DNA of 64,000 nt from Hydractinia symbiolongicarpus (lineage: Eukaryota; Cnidaria; Hydrozoa; Anthoathecata; Hydractiniidae): positions 17,482,001 to 17,546,000 of the forward strand of contig NC_079884.1 of NCBI RefSeq assembly GCF_029227915.1, in the 5' to 3' direction. A program made the position numbers and the translations under genes. The notes below the pieces were generated by a model that was given only the letters and a program-made list of their open reading frames with translations, was not told the DNA's origin and did no database searches. Of this stretch, positions 11,914-25,700 are shown in pieces (within the stretch, counting starts at the first letter, position 1; each line of letters starts with the position of its first letter).

Positions 11914-13719
11914 TAAGACAGAGATTGAAGCAGAAATAAGACAGCATGTGGCTGCAGAGGAAAGAGCTTATCGTTGGGTTGAACACCTTGCCATGACTGA
12001 GTCAATATCTCAAGAAGAACTAAAGATAATGGTAGATATATAGTCTTTCAGTTTTATTTATAATGGTAGAATTTCATGAATGAGAAACTCAATAGTAGAA
12101 TAATTCCTATTTATTGCCTGTATGGCTGAAGCATATAGTACGGCATTAGTGCAGTAAGTAAATTTTATAGCAACTCCTCAGATATTTTCCTTAAAAATCC
12201 CCTGTTCTGCCATCATCACATTCCTTTAATACTTATTTTACATTTAAGAATGTTGTCAGCCTCAATGTGAATATACTAAATATATTAGTCATGATGGTGA
12301 CTGATAAAGTGTTTGTTTTTCAACTAATTTTGTAATGTATTTTGCAATACATTTTATACTCTTGTTTATATATGTTAACATGGCTTAACATGGAGATAAC
12401 ATGACTATTATGTGGCTACTATGTAAATGGGAAAAATTGCTGTCACATTTTATTCCAGTGTAAGCAAAACCTTTGTTTTTGCATTGCAACCATTTCTGAT
12501 TTCACTGACACCAAATTTGGCTACAGGTGCTGTCCACAATATCTACATATTTCCATGGTTGTCTTTAATACTTGTTCAAAACTACTAATATCAGAATGCA
12601 TTGAGATACGTTTTTACTAAATTGTAATATAAAGATTAAGACAGCATAAGTGAACCTTAAAATCTTTGAACGCCAATATTTGAGAAGGAAAAACAGTCTT
12701 TTTTAAAATTTTGAAATGACTTTTAATTTTTACAACATGCTTTGATACCATTTTAAATCTTGGGATACCTGTAACAACTTTCTTGTTTTTTGAAGGTGAA
12801 TGAAATAACAATGTTACATTATCGTGATATTGCTGAAGAAAGAGCAGTCTCCAAATGGTGTGGATATCCTCTTTGTAATAATAAACTTCTAAAGGTGATC
12901 AGTTTTTCAATGTCAACCATGTCACTCATTTTTGAGCACTGGCCAGTTAGGGTCCGTTCTTCCGTCACAGCTTTGCTCTGGATCCGCTCATTACTTTTTT
13001 ATAATTTTTTGCAAAGTTGCTTATTAATAAATGTTGAAAAGTGACATTTTTCGGTTATTTGAAAAATTTGGCCTAAAATTTACTTTTTTCTATAAATGGG
13101 TTAAAAATATCATTGCTTTATTGTTTATGCTCATATTTGATATTCGCGTTGTTTAGTCTTCTTTTATTTCTTTGGCACGCCTTATTCTGCTTTTTTATTT
13201 CTAATGCAATGAGCAAGAAGTGTCATCAGAATTTCTTTACTGTAAAGGCTTACATATATGTTATAAAGTTAAAAAAATTATGTAAGATACAGGTCGTAAA
13301 ACATTGGTAGTGTTATTATGCCATCGTTTTTAAGACACAAACTAATTAATTCTTCTCTAAGTTTAGTTCAATAAACAAAAATATTCCATATCCACGTCTT
13401 CAAATAAAGTGTATGACTTGACAGAAAGGAAAGTATGGTTTGTTTGTTTGTTTTTTTGTTTGTTTGCATGCATGGACAAAAGGTTTGTTAGCAACTAATG
13501 ACATTTGTCTTTGTAGTATATGAATATTTAGTGCATGTGTCTACCACTTGTAGCACTTTTTGCTTTCCATCAAAGCGGTTCACAGATATACCACCACTTT
13601 CGCTAAGGAATTAACCCATTAATTTTATCTTAGTGTTTCTGCAGTTCATTTTGCTTTAAAGCTAGCAAATTTGTTGAGGAACAGATACCACAATCTCCAT
13701 TATGGTTGAGAAGTCTGAG
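11914..13719 (+). CDS. RPAP2: RPAP2 exon block 1: RTR1 zinc-binding phosphatase domain
   Basis: Four exons encode the helical N-terminus ([19 protein letters not shown]) and the whole RTR1 domain. Exon 1 of the block enters in phase 2; exons 2 and 3 are 33 and 22 codons in phase 0; exon 4 ends with a split AG|T serine codon that is completed 13.5 kb downstream at 27178. The [10 protein letters not shown] segment before CGYPLC matches the family hallmark. All six domain codons for Cys that I expect to bind zinc or support the active site are intact. Confidence 0.9.
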
Positions 13720-16700
13720 GTATGCAGTTTAAAAACTCGTTAGAGGCGTTATTTTACTTCAAACCTATTTGATATTGGTTTCTTGTAGCTTTGGGGAGGG
13801 GGGGGGGGGGGGGGGGTATATGACCATATTTTGGCATGTTGTTTTGATTTCTGAATGATATAAATAATAGACATATCTTCCTATTTTTGCACATAAACAA
13901 TATAACTGCTGCAAAAATCCCAAATGATCCAACATACTACGTATATCAGATTTATAATTGTGAAAATCGAGGAAAATTTTATATTCAAATGATCAGCATT
14001 TATATCATTTACCATTTCAGGAGGTTTACTATATGGTGGTTTTATGCAATTTCCAATAAGCTATGACGTTATCAACAGTTAAAGTCAAGATTTTGAAAAT
14101 AAATAATAATTTGTCGTGGACACTTTTAACCCCCCCCCCCCCCCCTTTTATACCAAATAGGCCTGAACCTCATTACTTAGTTTATATTATTAAAAATCAC
14201 TAAACTATAATCAAGTTGTGCTAGTAATTGCTTTAGCACAATTAACGACTAATTGTATGATTAAAAACTAACAAAAAGGAGTATGTCCAAGTCCGGCCCA
14301 CCATGATGGCCATCTAGTTTTCCTGTAGTTACTACGAGTATAATTTATTGTTCAAACACAATCATGGGATTACTAGTTAATCACACCCTTCCTTCTTTTT
14401 TTGAATTTGATAAAAATCTGTAATCATTGACGACAGTAAAAAACTTTCAAATCAAAATTTCCAATGCAAATCATTGTACTGTTATACATTTCCATAAGTG
14501 AGAAAGTCACTGTATTGTAACATGGTGAATTTGCTTCTAGAATGGCTCAAGAGAATAGAAAATGTAGATTATAAGGCAGTAATTTTTTTTTCGATTAGAC
14601 ACTTTTCCCATAGAAAATGCCCATTATAGGATACATATTTAAATACTGGCAAACCTTATACATTCTTGGAAATTCCATTCTCATGACTAGACAAGTATGC
14701 TTTCCTTCCTCCAGTTTTTCTTTAACTTGATTTAATTCTTCTTCCCTGATAATATTGTTCTCTTTATGGATAGTGTTTAAATCATCCCTATCTTTTGGAT
14801 ACCAAACATGCAACATTTTTGCTTGTCGACGTAAATTTTTAGGTATTGCGGTATAAATCTGGGTAAGTAACCATAATGAATGATTTCTATGACGTCCAGA
14901 TATGGCTAACTCAAGTAAGGGCTGTCTTTTCTTATCCAAACTGCCGTCTGCAATAATGTCATCAATCAGAAAGATTTTATATCTTATCTTTTATATCTAT
15001 CAAGTTTTATATCTTGCACAGAAACGATTCATTTTCTTGATCCAATCATACAAACGGTCTTCTGGCTTAATTAAAATCACATAGGGGTCATTCCAAAACC
15101 ACTTTGTATCTCTGTATGTTTTATTCCATCTCAACGTTGTACATATGATATTGATGAAATCAAAGAGTTCCTTATATTCAGTTTCTAAAAATTTAGCACA
15201 CGTTCTGTTTTTCCACATCCAGCCGGACCAACAAATAACGCAGTGCGATGTTCTTTCATGTACTCCATTTAGTATAAGACAAATTCTCCATTTTTAATAT
15301 TTAATTGTGCATCCGTTATTAGATATATGTAAGCATTAAGGTTTCCCGCCGTTTCTGCCTTCTTCTCTATCTGTAGGGTTATACCTTCACTAGCATTTTC
15401 TATTCTCCGTCCGGTTCCGTACAGATTATTTTCATCAATTGTCCTAAAATCTAGCCACAGCGCATACTTGTCAGTCAAGTAATCACCAATTTTCATATCA
15501 GTCGAAAAATCTTCAACGTCTTTCAGTTTACCTGATGCGAAGTAACAAGTAATTTCATCATATTGCTTAAAAGATTTCATTCCCTGAGCGTATAGTTGAT
15601 TCGGCTTTCCTTCTACTATCACAGATACCTTTTTAATTTTAGGATTATAAAATCTGGTCGTATCCCTTTTGTATGGTTGTTCTTCTTCAAAAAGATCGAG
15701 TATACCTTTCAAACTTCTAGCGGGTGTGTTGAAGGACCAATTTCAAACGGAGTCACTTTTATTGACTTAACGATGTCTCAAAAGAAAGAACTATGACTTT
15801 TTGCCTCGTACCCTTTATACCTTTTGGTATTCATAAAGAATGTTCCGGATTTAGCTTTTGTCCAAATTCCATTATATTTATGGTAGATAAAAAAAATATT
15901 TTTTCATTGAACATGTAAGACAACATTTGTACCTGAAATGTCGGTTATTAATTCACCATTCTGGTCGTTAATACTTAACCATAGTCATAAGAAAAAAAGA
16001 TAGTCTGGCGTCTCGGGGCCATTTCTATTGTTCTCGCTAATCATGTTGTCAAAATGGGGGTGGCCCGAGCGCCAATACACTAAAATCAGCAAGATGGCTG
16101 CCGCAGCCGAAGATTACTTTGGAGATGAAGATTTGGATGCTATTTTGTTGATACTTGAGGAGAATATTCTCGAAATAATACAGATTTTACTGGAGAGTTC
16201 GAGGGAATAGTTGATGAAATCAATGATGAGGTTCCTGCCGCAGGATTTCAGTGTGCTGAGTGCGAAAAAGTATGCAAAAGTCAACGTGGTTTAACCAGGC
16301 ATTGTAATGTAAAACACGCACCCACAAATACTGATTCTGCCATTGCTTCGACATCACAAAATGTGAAAAAGACCCCTGAAGAGTTGCTACATCCTCTATA
16401 CTTCAAGAAATATGTAAACGCTAGTGCATTGAAGCTAGCAAAGGATGAATGTTACTCTGAGAAAACACGTGAAGAATTTGATGGCTACACAGTGACACTT
16501 GATGAGGCAAATGCATCATATGCTTATGTTCGTGATGTAATTGGTCAATTCAAGGGAAATGCTGAGAAATTTTATCCAAAATTTTACAAATGTATATCAG
16601 CAGATGAAGTCATCTTTCAGAAATTATCACGGAAATGTTCAGTTCTACTTGGTTGTGAGGTAGCAAATCATGTCTTGGCTCATATCACAGGTTCTATTGT

Positions 16701-19700
16701 GAAAGAAAACACCGTTGAATTTCCGAAACCATGTTACAGTGCCAAGGAAATCAATATCATAAAATATTTGAGTGGTTATGTCTTTTCCACAATGTACAGG
16801 CGATTGAGACGTTCAAAAGCTACACAGAGTATGTTGGGTGTTCAATGTTTGAACATACTTATAGTTGGCAAGCAATCGGCCGATGAAAGTTGCGAAAGTG
16901 ATGTCCTAATAAAAGCTAAGGATAGAGGCGGTCTATGGAGTGTTACCCCAGAAGTTCATGCAATATTTACCGAAGTCGAAACATCATTTCGCGAATCAAC
17001 AGCTAATTTTGGTAGACAAATAGACAGCAAAAAAATGGTATCAAAACTTATGGAAAATTCATACATTTTGTGTAATTTCAATAAATTGAGAAATATTTCT
17101 GCTGAAAAAGTTGAAAAAGAAATAGCGTTGAATTTGTTGGATCACTTGATAACACTTTACATCCGTGTGCGAATGTTTTCTTTGGTGAAAGATAAAATTG
17201 AACTACATAAAATTGCCTCGAAAAAAAAGAAGACCAGATCACTTCGAACCGAGATAAAAAAATCATCTGTATCACTGGACAAAGGTCATTGAACCTCTTA
17301 TACAAACTAATTAAACGGCTATTTTTATAGCCACACACTTGAAAAAAGCATTATTATGGCAAATGGCATATAAACTTTATATTTTAGAAGGATACTGTAT
17401 CCCAGAATTTCATATCTATGGTAAGGCACTTATTTTTTATTGCTGTTGTATAGAAAAAATATGTTGAACTTCATCCCTATATATAGCAGATTTCGTGAAT
17501 TTTGATTCTTTTCGCTTAAAATTTGGGAAGGAAGAAAATAATTTTTTCAATACAATGTTTCGCAAATGTTTTGAAAAGTCAAAATAATTTTTGGGGTTTT
17601 TCAGCTCTTGAAAGTTTATGTATCACACAAAAAAGATTTCTTCAATATTTTTCTAATTTTTCATTAATCGCTAAATTAAATCTCGTAAATTTCTGCCTAA
17701 AGTACTAAGATTACAGTAAAAAAAAAAATAAAGTAAGCTAATTTTATCATCGCCAAAAACCGTGAAACTGAAAAATTTGAAAACTTCAAAAAAATAAAGG
17801 CAAATAAAAATTTTTGAAAAAATACGTACCTTGCAAAAATAGTTCACATTGCAGCAACTTCATGAGCAAGATTAATACCAAAAATATGTTTTTTAAATGT
17901 GTGGCTATAAAAATAGCCGTTTAATTAGTTCGTTGTGTACAAGTTAGTTCTTTTTGTTTCTTTTACGGCATGGAACAGTCTCAACATCTATTGTAGCGAG
18001 TATAGGGTCATCATTGCGGCAGTTACCAGCTATCGGTCGAAATAATTTTGATGTACGAATTGTATTGTCGTTGTAACCAAAATCCCTAAGTGAAGGATTA
18101 TCTTTACGGTGTCCAATTGACCGTTGCTGGCCAAAATAATTTTCAAGTGGATCTTGACAAAATCTTTCGGTAAATACCTAAGGTACATTTTGAGATAGCA
18201 AGTATTTTATGAGCTCAATACTGGAGTAAACGGTCAATTGAAGTCCCTCATAGGTTTGCCAAGAAATAAACATATTCGCTCTAGCATTATCGGGCATCAT
18301 TTCGGTCAGCGATAGAAATTTTCCAGTCGGTGAAGTATTTTAAGAAGGTATCAATCAACCATGTGAAACGTTCATCATCAAGGTTTTCATATGGTTTTAG
18401 AAATGGTTTTTGTTTTCTGACACATTCCACAGAATTTCTGACATTCATACAGTCAAAAAATTTGTCCAACATTCTGCAATATGTGGACGTACCAATTGCA
18501 TCCGGTGGACCATATGTCTGTAAAGCTTGAAATACAGATTCGCTCAACACTTGAGCTGCAAGTCGCACATTCATGACTGAAAAGGGTGTCAAAGAAATGT
18601 GTTCATTTGTAATTTTTGGTACCAAGTGTAACCCACAATCTAAATCATCATGAAAAAGCTTTGAGACCCTAACCCTAACCCTAACAATACTTCTGACCAG
18701 AAAAACCAAAACATGACTGGCTATATCTTCTGATTTTGATTTTGGTAAGGTGGCATAATTCAGTTCTGTGTCTCCCAGGTCAACAAAGCCAATTAAATCA
18801 CCTGTGTGCTTGTCCCACACTAAATTCTCTTGGATTTTCATTTCGTCCATCAAAATTATACAATACTTTTCTATTTCTTGAAATTTAGAAACAATATTTG
18901 CGAGCTCTTTGATAACAGGTGGATTAAATCCTTGTTGAGGCCGGATGTAATTTTTGTAATCTCTTAAGCGTCTACGACTTGGCAAAATTAAAAAACCTGT
19001 TTTATTTTTTTCATCATATCTGATATCATCGTATACCGCGGGTGATTTTGCTGCCAAGGCCAGACAATATCGGATGATCATTGGATGATATCTCACTCCT
19101 TTTTTTGATGTTGATAAATAATTTTGTTGTTCTGCCCAAAATTTTTTCATAAAAGGTGTAATTTTACTTTGGTCTGCACCAGACATGATAGTCACAAGAT
19201 CATCACCAAGAGTTTCAGGAACCGGTACAGATTTCTTATTTATTTCAACGCACAGTTGCTTGTTTTCATGTCTCAACTCTTGAACATAAAGTTTTACACG
19301 TTGCGGAGATGTCAATGTTATCGGTGCTTTTGGCTTGGCAGGAATGTTCATATTTGCACTTTTTCTTTTCAAACTAAGATCTTCCTTCTTCTCCACAAGA
19401 ATACATTCAGCACATTTTTCAATTCCATTTTGTATCAACAGGTAACAATTTGTCGGCCGATACCACTTTGTTTGGAATAAAGGCGAAGAGGTGAATGATC
19501 CCATAAAGATTTTTGGTACGGTATGTTCCAAACAGCTAGCAGAAAATTTTTCTGACAGTCCAGGGCATAATGTTAATGATGAAACCAAAGAACATAAATT
19601 AGAAATAGTAACATTTTTCACAGATCTGTCATGATTTTCATATATTTCATGTTTCACGGGAACTGACCACAACAAAGCGCGTACTACAAAATCAAGGTGT

Positions 19701-22700
19701 TGATCAACATAAATCTCAAACTTTGGTACGGAATGAGTTTGATCATGGTGAAAAAAAAACATGCAACTTGTCGGCGGTGAAGATACTAGCCAACTGTTCA
19801 ACTTCAAAGAACTCACACGATTTTTAAAATCATCAAATGATTTGTAATATGATGATGAAGTCTGTGTAGTTGATGCATATAAAAAAAGTTCCCTTTTATT
19901 TATTATTGTGGAAGCAGAATCACGAGGTTTGGTAATGGTGGAAGATGAAGGATTACTTTTTGTTGGTAAATTCAGTGTTGGTAAAACTCCTGGATTAAGG
20001 GTTGCTTTTGTATTATGTTTGTAGTACTCATCCTCCTTGAAATGACGTTGACAAATATGTAAATTACACTTTTTAATTTGACCACGAAGTGAATTATCGA
20101 TCACGCGATCTTTAGTAATAATTGAGATTAGTTTATCCCTCCAATTCTTGTCGAAATCGCTTTTTCCAGCTGGCACTTTGAACAACGATAAACCCTTATA
20201 CTCTGGTCGACGTGAGACTGAACAGCCGTATAGAAAAATTAGCACCAGGCATAACAACTTTCAACGTATCAAATAACAATTTCGAAGTAAATTTCCAAAA
20301 TAAAACCAATGTTAGCAAACAAAACTTTCGATTTCCCTAACGAACATGCTAGAAAACCGCCTTTTTAGATTTTGATGCATTCGAGAGAATGGGCCCGAGT
20401 TTAGAAACGGCCACAAAACGATAGAACAATGGCCTATTGTTACTGTCCAGACTATCTTTTTTTCTTATGACTATGACTTAACGTCAATGAGTCGATAATA
20501 CCATTTCTTAGCCTAATGTACATGGTGTTTCTGGGCTCAAATAGTGTGGTATCACCGTAATCTGAAATGTTAAAACTCAATAGAAGATTGCTGGGTTGTC
20601 CATCTATTAAATTATCGCTGTTATTGAGTTCGTTTAAAGATAATTAACTCCTATATGTACAGAGGTGTGGCACCCAAGGGCCAAAATATGCTGATATCAG
20701 CAGCAAATATCTGAAAATCATAAGGCAGAACCACATTTTTTCAAAATTACCCAGAGTTCCTCAACGTTGTCCGTCATTTTGGCTAGCGCTGAAACTTGTG
20801 ACTGAGACGGGGTTGGAAGCTCAGGGATCGTGGCTTGAAACTAAAGACATGTAAAGAACTGCCATTTGTAGTGCAAGGGAAAGAAGAGGAATTCTTAAGT
20901 AATTTTTTTCATTGGATTTACAAGAATTTAAGGTACCCACAATGAGAAGTAAAGAACAGAAACGCCTTTCCGATGTCTGATGATGAGGGATGGTCACATC
21001 TGGATATTATTTATTTTTTGATTTTAAGCTACCTAGCCAGTACCATGCCAGCACTCCAGGGCACATTTGTTATTAAATAATTAAGTGATAAGGTACAAGA
21101 GCTAAATATATTACTTTAATGTAGCTAGCTGCACAAAAGATTTTTCAAGGCATTCTGTCATTTTAAATAAAAATAGCTAGGTAGTTATTTGGACCTCCCA
21201 TAGCAGTGAACATTCAAACTGAAACCTGTATTTCATAAATAAATTTCTGCATATATAAATAATTTTGTAGATTTTCAGTTTTCTTTTCTGAAGTAACAAA
21301 ATTTGGGAAAGTATAGCCAGAAGTAATATTCGCTTGAAGTGGGAAGACCTAAAGTCTTCAGGTTAAGACTTAGTAAAGCGTAAACTGTTTCACATGGAGG
21401 ACACTTAGTGTATTGTGAAAATCCAGTGGAGCGCTTATAGCATTAAGAATATCTTTTTCATAAACCAACATTTACAGGACTTAAAGATAAGCCTATTGTT
21501 ACTTCTGCAAAGCAAATACAGTTGTTTAGCATTTTTCATTTTGCATAAAAAGTTCCTGTGGATATTCAAAAATTGTGAGTGGAACCAGACTGGGCGATTA
21601 GTGCAAAGTAAACGTGTTGCAGATCCAGGTGGACAAAAAAATAACTTTCTAACCACTTTGTATTTATACGGCATAAAATTTAGATTATGTATTTAGCACT
21701 GTGCTTTAGAAGCACATTCCCACTTTCTCTGAGCTGGATAAGGTATTTGGTCCTAAACCAGGGACACATTTTATCTGTTTGAATTATTTTTAAGCCTGAG
21801 AATCACCAAAATTGATATTCTGTCAAAAAAAGTTTAGCGGCGTCTCCAAAAATGGCCAAAATTAAGAACTCAGAAACTATGATAGTATTAAAAAAAATTT
21901 TGGGTTGATTTCATCAAACTGGTCTAAAAACATGTAATACTAAGTTTCAAGTCATTATTTCAATTTTAATAAAGTAATAGGACTTTTACTTAGTATAGTT
22001 TTAGCATAGTTTTTCATACCGCTGACACAAAAATGACTGCAGGGACTAATCGGTTTGAAATTATTTATAATATTTTAATAACAAACTTTTTCTCTTGATG
22101 TGTTTTTATTTTCCTGCAAAAAGAATGAAAAAGTTACTGTGAGACATGGGTTTTAAATCTCAAAAATTTCCTGCGAGAAATTTGAAAACTAATGAATGAC
22201 AAAATCGCAAAAGTTTACCTTCAAATTTTTAATTTTTGTTAATGTAAAAGTAATCCACATGAAAAAAGTTTATGATGCTTTTTATGAAGAAATCTTCCAT
22301 ATTAGCCATATGGGGTAACTTGATGAACAATGCATTTTCCTGCAGGTGTTCTCAAATATGTGTAGTATAATCTTAAAAAATGTAATGTAATTTTCCTCTT
22401 TAAGTTTTGACTTTTAACCCAGCTAAAAAGCTCAGCCTTGTCCTTTCATGCTTAGTCTAGCTAGCTATAGCGAAAAAGTTTAATATTCAAACTTGACCTT
22501 TTTTACTGAGTATTAAGTAATAAATGCTAGTTTAATCCTAAATGCAACTATAGTAGCTAAGCTACCTGTAAGAACAACATCAAACAACATCGAGGTTGTT
22601 CTCTTTTGTAAACAAACCCATTGGTATTTTTTTAATAAGTACCAAATTTTATGTGTTTATTTCTTGCGCTTATGAGTGTAAGTGCCCTGTAAGTGCCCTG

Positions 22701-25700
22701 TACGTAAGTCCTAAAAATTTATGTCATTGGCTCACTCTTTACAAATGACACCACGCAACAAAGGAAAACCATGCTTTGCTATTTCCCGTAACCTATACCG
22801 AGATTTGGTTGTGATATATATCAGAATTAATTGTCTTTAATGAAAAGTTCATCTCGGTCAATGCTCCTTATTTGTTGGATTTCTTAATAGCTTTTGTTTG
22901 TAATAATTGAGAATTCAGCTCCACATTTCCAGATAAAAAACCCTGTAATACTTGTATAAATTTGTTTAGGGACAATTTTATCCCCTTTCGCCGCACCCAC
23001 AAAAACAGTAAGTTTTGTGTCACTTCTAAACTCATACGTCACATTGTCTTGAAATATGCTGACGATAGCTATTTCTTTTGAACCGCCGGTAATCGGATAT
23101 AATAAATGAATAGTCTTCTATTTACAATATATTAAGGGCCTAGATTTGACGAATCAAACAATTATAGTAAATAGTGGTACGAACGAGGGGTTTGATGTTA
23201 CTTTCCCAACATATTTACCGAGTATGAAATGAAAGAGGATGATCACAAATTAGAACTATGGAATAATCATCCCTTTAAATTATGGCAAACGCAATTAAAC
23301 TTTGCTGTCTGGTGTGCGTCGAGTGCTTGTTGTGTTAGTTCTCAACATTTATTGAACGATGTTCACCCCCTGATGAGGTCTGTTTATAGGTTTCATGTTT
23401 ATTATCACATTCGGCGAATCTTTAAAAAGCTTGTATTATCATTGCCTTTTGAAAGCGGCTTAAACAAATGTGATAACCCATACTCATCTTTCATGAGTCC
23501 AATGACTTTTTTATTCAACCCGATAGTGCCTGTTATCATCTTCATCATACACAGAAGTATCAAATCTACTTTCAACATCATAAGCAATATCTTTATAAAA
23601 ATCGTCCGTCCGTGATATGATACACGAGACTATCTGTATCCATATAGCATAGTTTCATCTTGTTTCCATATTTGAGCTTCATGTAATCATAATGAAATTC
23701 ATACATGACGATTGTGCTCAAATGCAAAATGGTAGGCCCCAAAAAATCGGTTTGTTTAATACAACCTTGATCTTTTGCATTTCAATTCCCATAAACGTTT
23801 CACTAAAATAAATAGCGCTTTTAAAATGGGTTTCATAACATATTTACAATATTGCTGTTTATTCGTAGCTAATTTAATATCTTTATGTTTTCTGATATTT
23901 TCCATGGTTTTTCCAAACACGCTATTATTCATTAACTTGAAAAAGTCTTTTTCAAACTCGTTTTTAGCTTGCGTTCTTAATTGCGTATTAAAATCAATAT
24001 AGGGTTTTAGCCAAGCACTTTGATCAAATTCAACTGCTCTATGAACTTTTCCTAAAATCAATTCATGTTTTAAAGCTTCATCAAGAGCTCTAATGTGTAT
24101 GATAAAATTTTTCTTATCCGATAAACACGGAGCAAGTTTTTCAACCTTGTTAATTTTTTGTTCAGGCATATAGGGTAAATCGTCATGTTCATCGTGAAGT
24201 TCTTTCGGGTATTTTACATCAACTTGTAAAATATATCCCTTATCACCATTTTCATTTGATAACTGACTAATTGTTTCAGTTGTAAGACTATCAGGATCCC
24301 TACATCAATGAAAATTACCGACTGGTAACTTTTGAATCATAGCCCATCCATATAAATTATTCGTATCCAAATTTTGTAAATATGTACTTTTTTTATTAGG
24401 ATTATATTTATCACCCATGTATTTATTATTCGATTTCGCGTATCGTTGAACAGCTTGAACCAATCCCCCTCTGATGCCGTATTCCATAAAGATAAACATA
24501 TCAGTTAACAAATCCAATTCTATTCCTGTCTTTTTCAAACACTGGAGAGGTGTAAAAGTGACATGATCTAATTGGTAATGTTCCATACACGTTTCGCGAA
24601 ACGTTTCAAATACATCGGCCAGTAACAGGACGTCTGTCCTCAAGTACGTATCGTGTTAATCTCCAAGTGTTACTCCAATCTCATCATGTTCAGGCGTTAT
24701 CCTATTCCATGCGTGTTGAGCGAATTTATAATCCCGATCGCTGATGCCCGTCATGTACAACTTGCTATAAAAGGCTTCCTTGGGTGGTAATTGTGTTTCA
24801 TTAAATTTATCAAAACCATCTATATATTCATAAGGGTAAACGCCTTTTCTTCTCATTAAGCAGAAAGCATCATCTAACTGATAAAATGATCTTAAATTTT
24901 TACATTGATCATCAGTTAGATTTTTAGACAATCTATCCAAACTGGAGGCCATAAATCTAAACGAATCAATAAATCTCAATTGAATCTTCTTATCTTTAAT
25001 TTTACCATGTTTATCTACATATTCACCAACTTTGACGTCCAAACTAAATGAAATGTATTTTTCTTTGTTTTCAGCGATAGCTTTCAAATTGCTAGAACCG
25101 TATTGTTTAGCTAGTTCTTTAATAAACAGATAAGCATCATAACCGCTTAAATTATGAAACACGATTGGAATGTACGATGGAATTTTGAATTTAAGATTAC
25201 AATTTCTATGGGAAGGCTCTCGATATCTACCAGTGATCTCTAACTTTGATATTTTCGCCATCTTTATCAAATCCTTTTTAACAAATATGAGATTATCGCG
25301 CCTTGTTAAAATTATCCTGTTAAATTATTATCTTGTTAAAAAATGCATTCTCATTAGATTTTTCTTTCATTAATTCTATATCTTCGGAATGTATTATCAA
25401 AAGCCTTTAGTATAGGAACAAAAGCTTCCTCTTCCTCTTCTTGTTTTTGTTCTATTTCTACATCTTCTTTAGTATTGTACAAAGTCATGATTTTATTTTT
25501 TATGCTCGAAAAAAGGTCACTCGCTTTTTTTTAATCGTTTTAGGGACGTGGGTTACTTACCAGTCATACCATTCATTTAACATGCCCTTTACCTGAGGTC
25601 TGATTTTAGACTGCTCCAGCTGTTCGAATAAATCCAGCTCTTCCTGGTTAGGAATAATCTTTACAGGACAGACGGGAGCATATTTTTTAGTTTTTGGTGG

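Larger units (their letters stand above)
15980..20475. mobile_element. P/THAP-type DNA transposon with two convergent genes
   Basis: 29-bp perfect terminal inverted repeats at 15980-16008 and 20447-20475 (start catagtcataag) flanked by acttaac at 15973-15979 and 20476-20482. One mismatching base would extend this to the 8 bp typical of P elements. It contains a plus-strand gene encoding a C2H2 protein and a minus-strand THAP transposase, with a ~630-bp inverted-repeat segment between their 3' ends. It sits inside the penton-like gene of P1. Confidence 0.9.
15904..20650 (-). pseudogene. Polinton penton/minor-capsid-like C-terminus split by a transposon
   Basis: Two pieces of one frame: 20,483-20,650 ([15 protein letters not shown] to [13 protein letters not shown]) and 15,904-15,972 ([12 protein letters not shown] to the TGA stop). 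Removing the P/THAP element and one copy of its ACTTAAC duplication rejoins them without a frame change, which confirms the insertion. The tail corresponds to that of the genes at 35.9 and 57.5 kb. The N-terminal part is gone. Penton identity is inference. Confidence 0.7.

Noticed and set aside
13798-14145. G19 and C16 tracts as a transposon boundary
   Set aside because: Flanks of the two tracts are not inverted copies of each other and no target duplication is visible. Noted only as homopolymers in the intron.
18667-18685. Chromosome end
   Set aside because: Only three hexamers, inside a transposon ORF with sequence continuing on both sides.
23775-24002. Plus-strand 75-codon frame
   Set aside because: Lies opposite polymerase motif B ([11 protein letters not shown]) on the minus strand.
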